Assembly (NCBI GenBank): GCA_023436825.1
Contig: JAEZHS010000227.1
Coordinates: forward strand, 1-22,960
DNA: 22,960 nt
Direction of reading: 5' to 3'
From: Pseudomonadota bacterium
GTDB taxonomy: Bacteria > Pseudomonadota > Alphaproteobacteria > Reyranellales > Reyranellaceae
Shown here: piece by piece, positions 22,618 through 22,960 of the stretch
How positions within the stretch are numbered: position 1 is the first letter of the stretch
How the letters are laid out: each line of letters starts with the position of its first letter
Made by a program: the position numbers and the translations under genes
The notes under the pieces: model-generated
What the model saw: the letters and a program-made list of their open reading frames with translations, nothing else
Told to the model about the DNA's origin: nothing
The model's database searches: none

Positions 22618-22960
22618 ATGTCTGCTTCTGCGTCGAAGTCCCGTTCGGCAAAGACCCCGCGGGGGGGAAAGCCATCCGGTGTGGCGCTGGGTCGAACCCA
22701 GGCGGAGCGCCGCCAGGAGGCCGGACAGCGGCTGCTCGATGCCGCCATACGGCTCATCGCCGAGCGCGGCATCAAGGGGACGACCCTGGCCGATGTCGGA
22801 GAAGCCGCAGGCTACAGCAGCGGCCTTACCGCTCACCACTACAAGACCAAAGAGGGCCTGCTGCGCGCGGTCACGGCGGAGATTCACCGCCGATTCGGTC
22901 AGACCCTGCAGGAAGCGGGCTTGGGGGGGGCCCCGCGGGGGCGGGGGGAGGGGGGGGGGG
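22618..22960 (+). CDS. Second TetR-family regulator, N-terminal part (cut by window end)
   Basis: The first 100 or so residues show a Ser/Lys/Gly-rich tail, AGQRLLDAAIRLIAERGIKG, then TTLADVGEAAGYSSGLTAHH and YKTKEGLLRAVTAEIHRRF. The helix-turn-helix segment is almost the same as that of the TetR at 17801 (TTLADVGEAAGYS followed by R or S, then GL), so both may read the same operator. It lies 11 bases after the nitronate-monooxygenase-like gene and seems to close the operon. The last codons (from about 22922) are in a G-rich smear and should not be trusted. Confidence 0.85.
   Translation, partial: MSASASKSRSAKTPRGGKPSGVALGRTQAERRQEAGQRLLDAAIRLIAERGIKGTTLADVGEAAGYSSGLTAHHYKTKEGLLRAVTAEIHRRFGQTLQEAGLGGAPRGRGEGGG
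22923..22960. other. Poly-G end, probable sequence artefact
   Basis: The last 38 bases are nearly all G, with a few C and one A. They interrupt a normal TetR coding sequence with Gly/Arg codons, as expected from low-quality read ends and not from biology. Confidence 0.75.

Noticed and set aside
1..22960. tRNA, rRNA genes, CRISPR arrays or insertion sequences with transposase
   Set aside because: None was recognised on either strand: no spaced direct repeats, no cloverleaf-like gene and no transposase motif.

Overview
The window is high-GC (roughly two-thirds G+C) bacterial chromosomal DNA. Densely packed operons, several CoA-pathway gene families, a peptide-type ABC importer and a methanethiol-oxidase gene suggest a soil or rhizosphere alphaproteobacterium. 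This placement rests on gene content and composition only. The last 38 bases are a G-rich smear that looks like a read or contig-end artefact.

Left part (1-5.9 kb): a truncated luciferase-like (LLM) monooxygenase gene (minus) diverges from an alkaline-phosphatase-superfamily phosphodiesterase (plus). Next come a nested inverted repeat, an internally deleted isochorismatase-like remnant, and a minus-strand pair encoding a methanethiol oxidase (selenium-binding protein family) and a small His-containing membrane protein. A 'gene graveyard' follows: an isochorismatase-like gene with three frameshifts, a lower-GC reverse-transcriptase fragment, and a LysR effector-domain fragment whose 5' part is missing where the RT fragment abuts it.

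Middle part (5.9-8.2 kb): a TauD-type Fe(II)/2-oxoglutarate dioxygenase and an acyl-CoA-dehydrogenase-fold (class D flavin monooxygenase-like) protein, closed by a 46-bp near-perfect palindrome.

Right part (8.2-23 kb): the most coherent system. A five-gene importer operon (binding protein, two permeases, two ATPases) meets, tail to tail with a 9-bp overlap, a minus-strand operon of two CaiB/BaiF CoA-transferase-like proteins, a thiolase-like protein and a DUF35 zinc-ribbon/OB-fold protein. The latter operon is divergent from a plus-strand operon: TetR regulator, acyl-CoA ligase, short-chain dehydrogenase, enoyl-CoA hydratase, nitronate-monooxygenase-like protein and a second TetR (cut by the window end). 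The same palindromic element (GCTTGCT, 8-bp spacer, AGCAA) preceded by an identical TTTTG lies upstream of the importer operon and between the two divergent enzyme operons. I infer one TetR-controlled regulon that imports a carboxylic compound, makes its CoA thioester and degrades it by a beta-oxidation-like or retro-aldol route. The substrate cannot be read from the sequence. Three of its enzymes depart from textbook active sites: Ser for the thiolase Cys, no Asp in one CaiB paralogue, and Gln for the nitronate-monooxygenase His.
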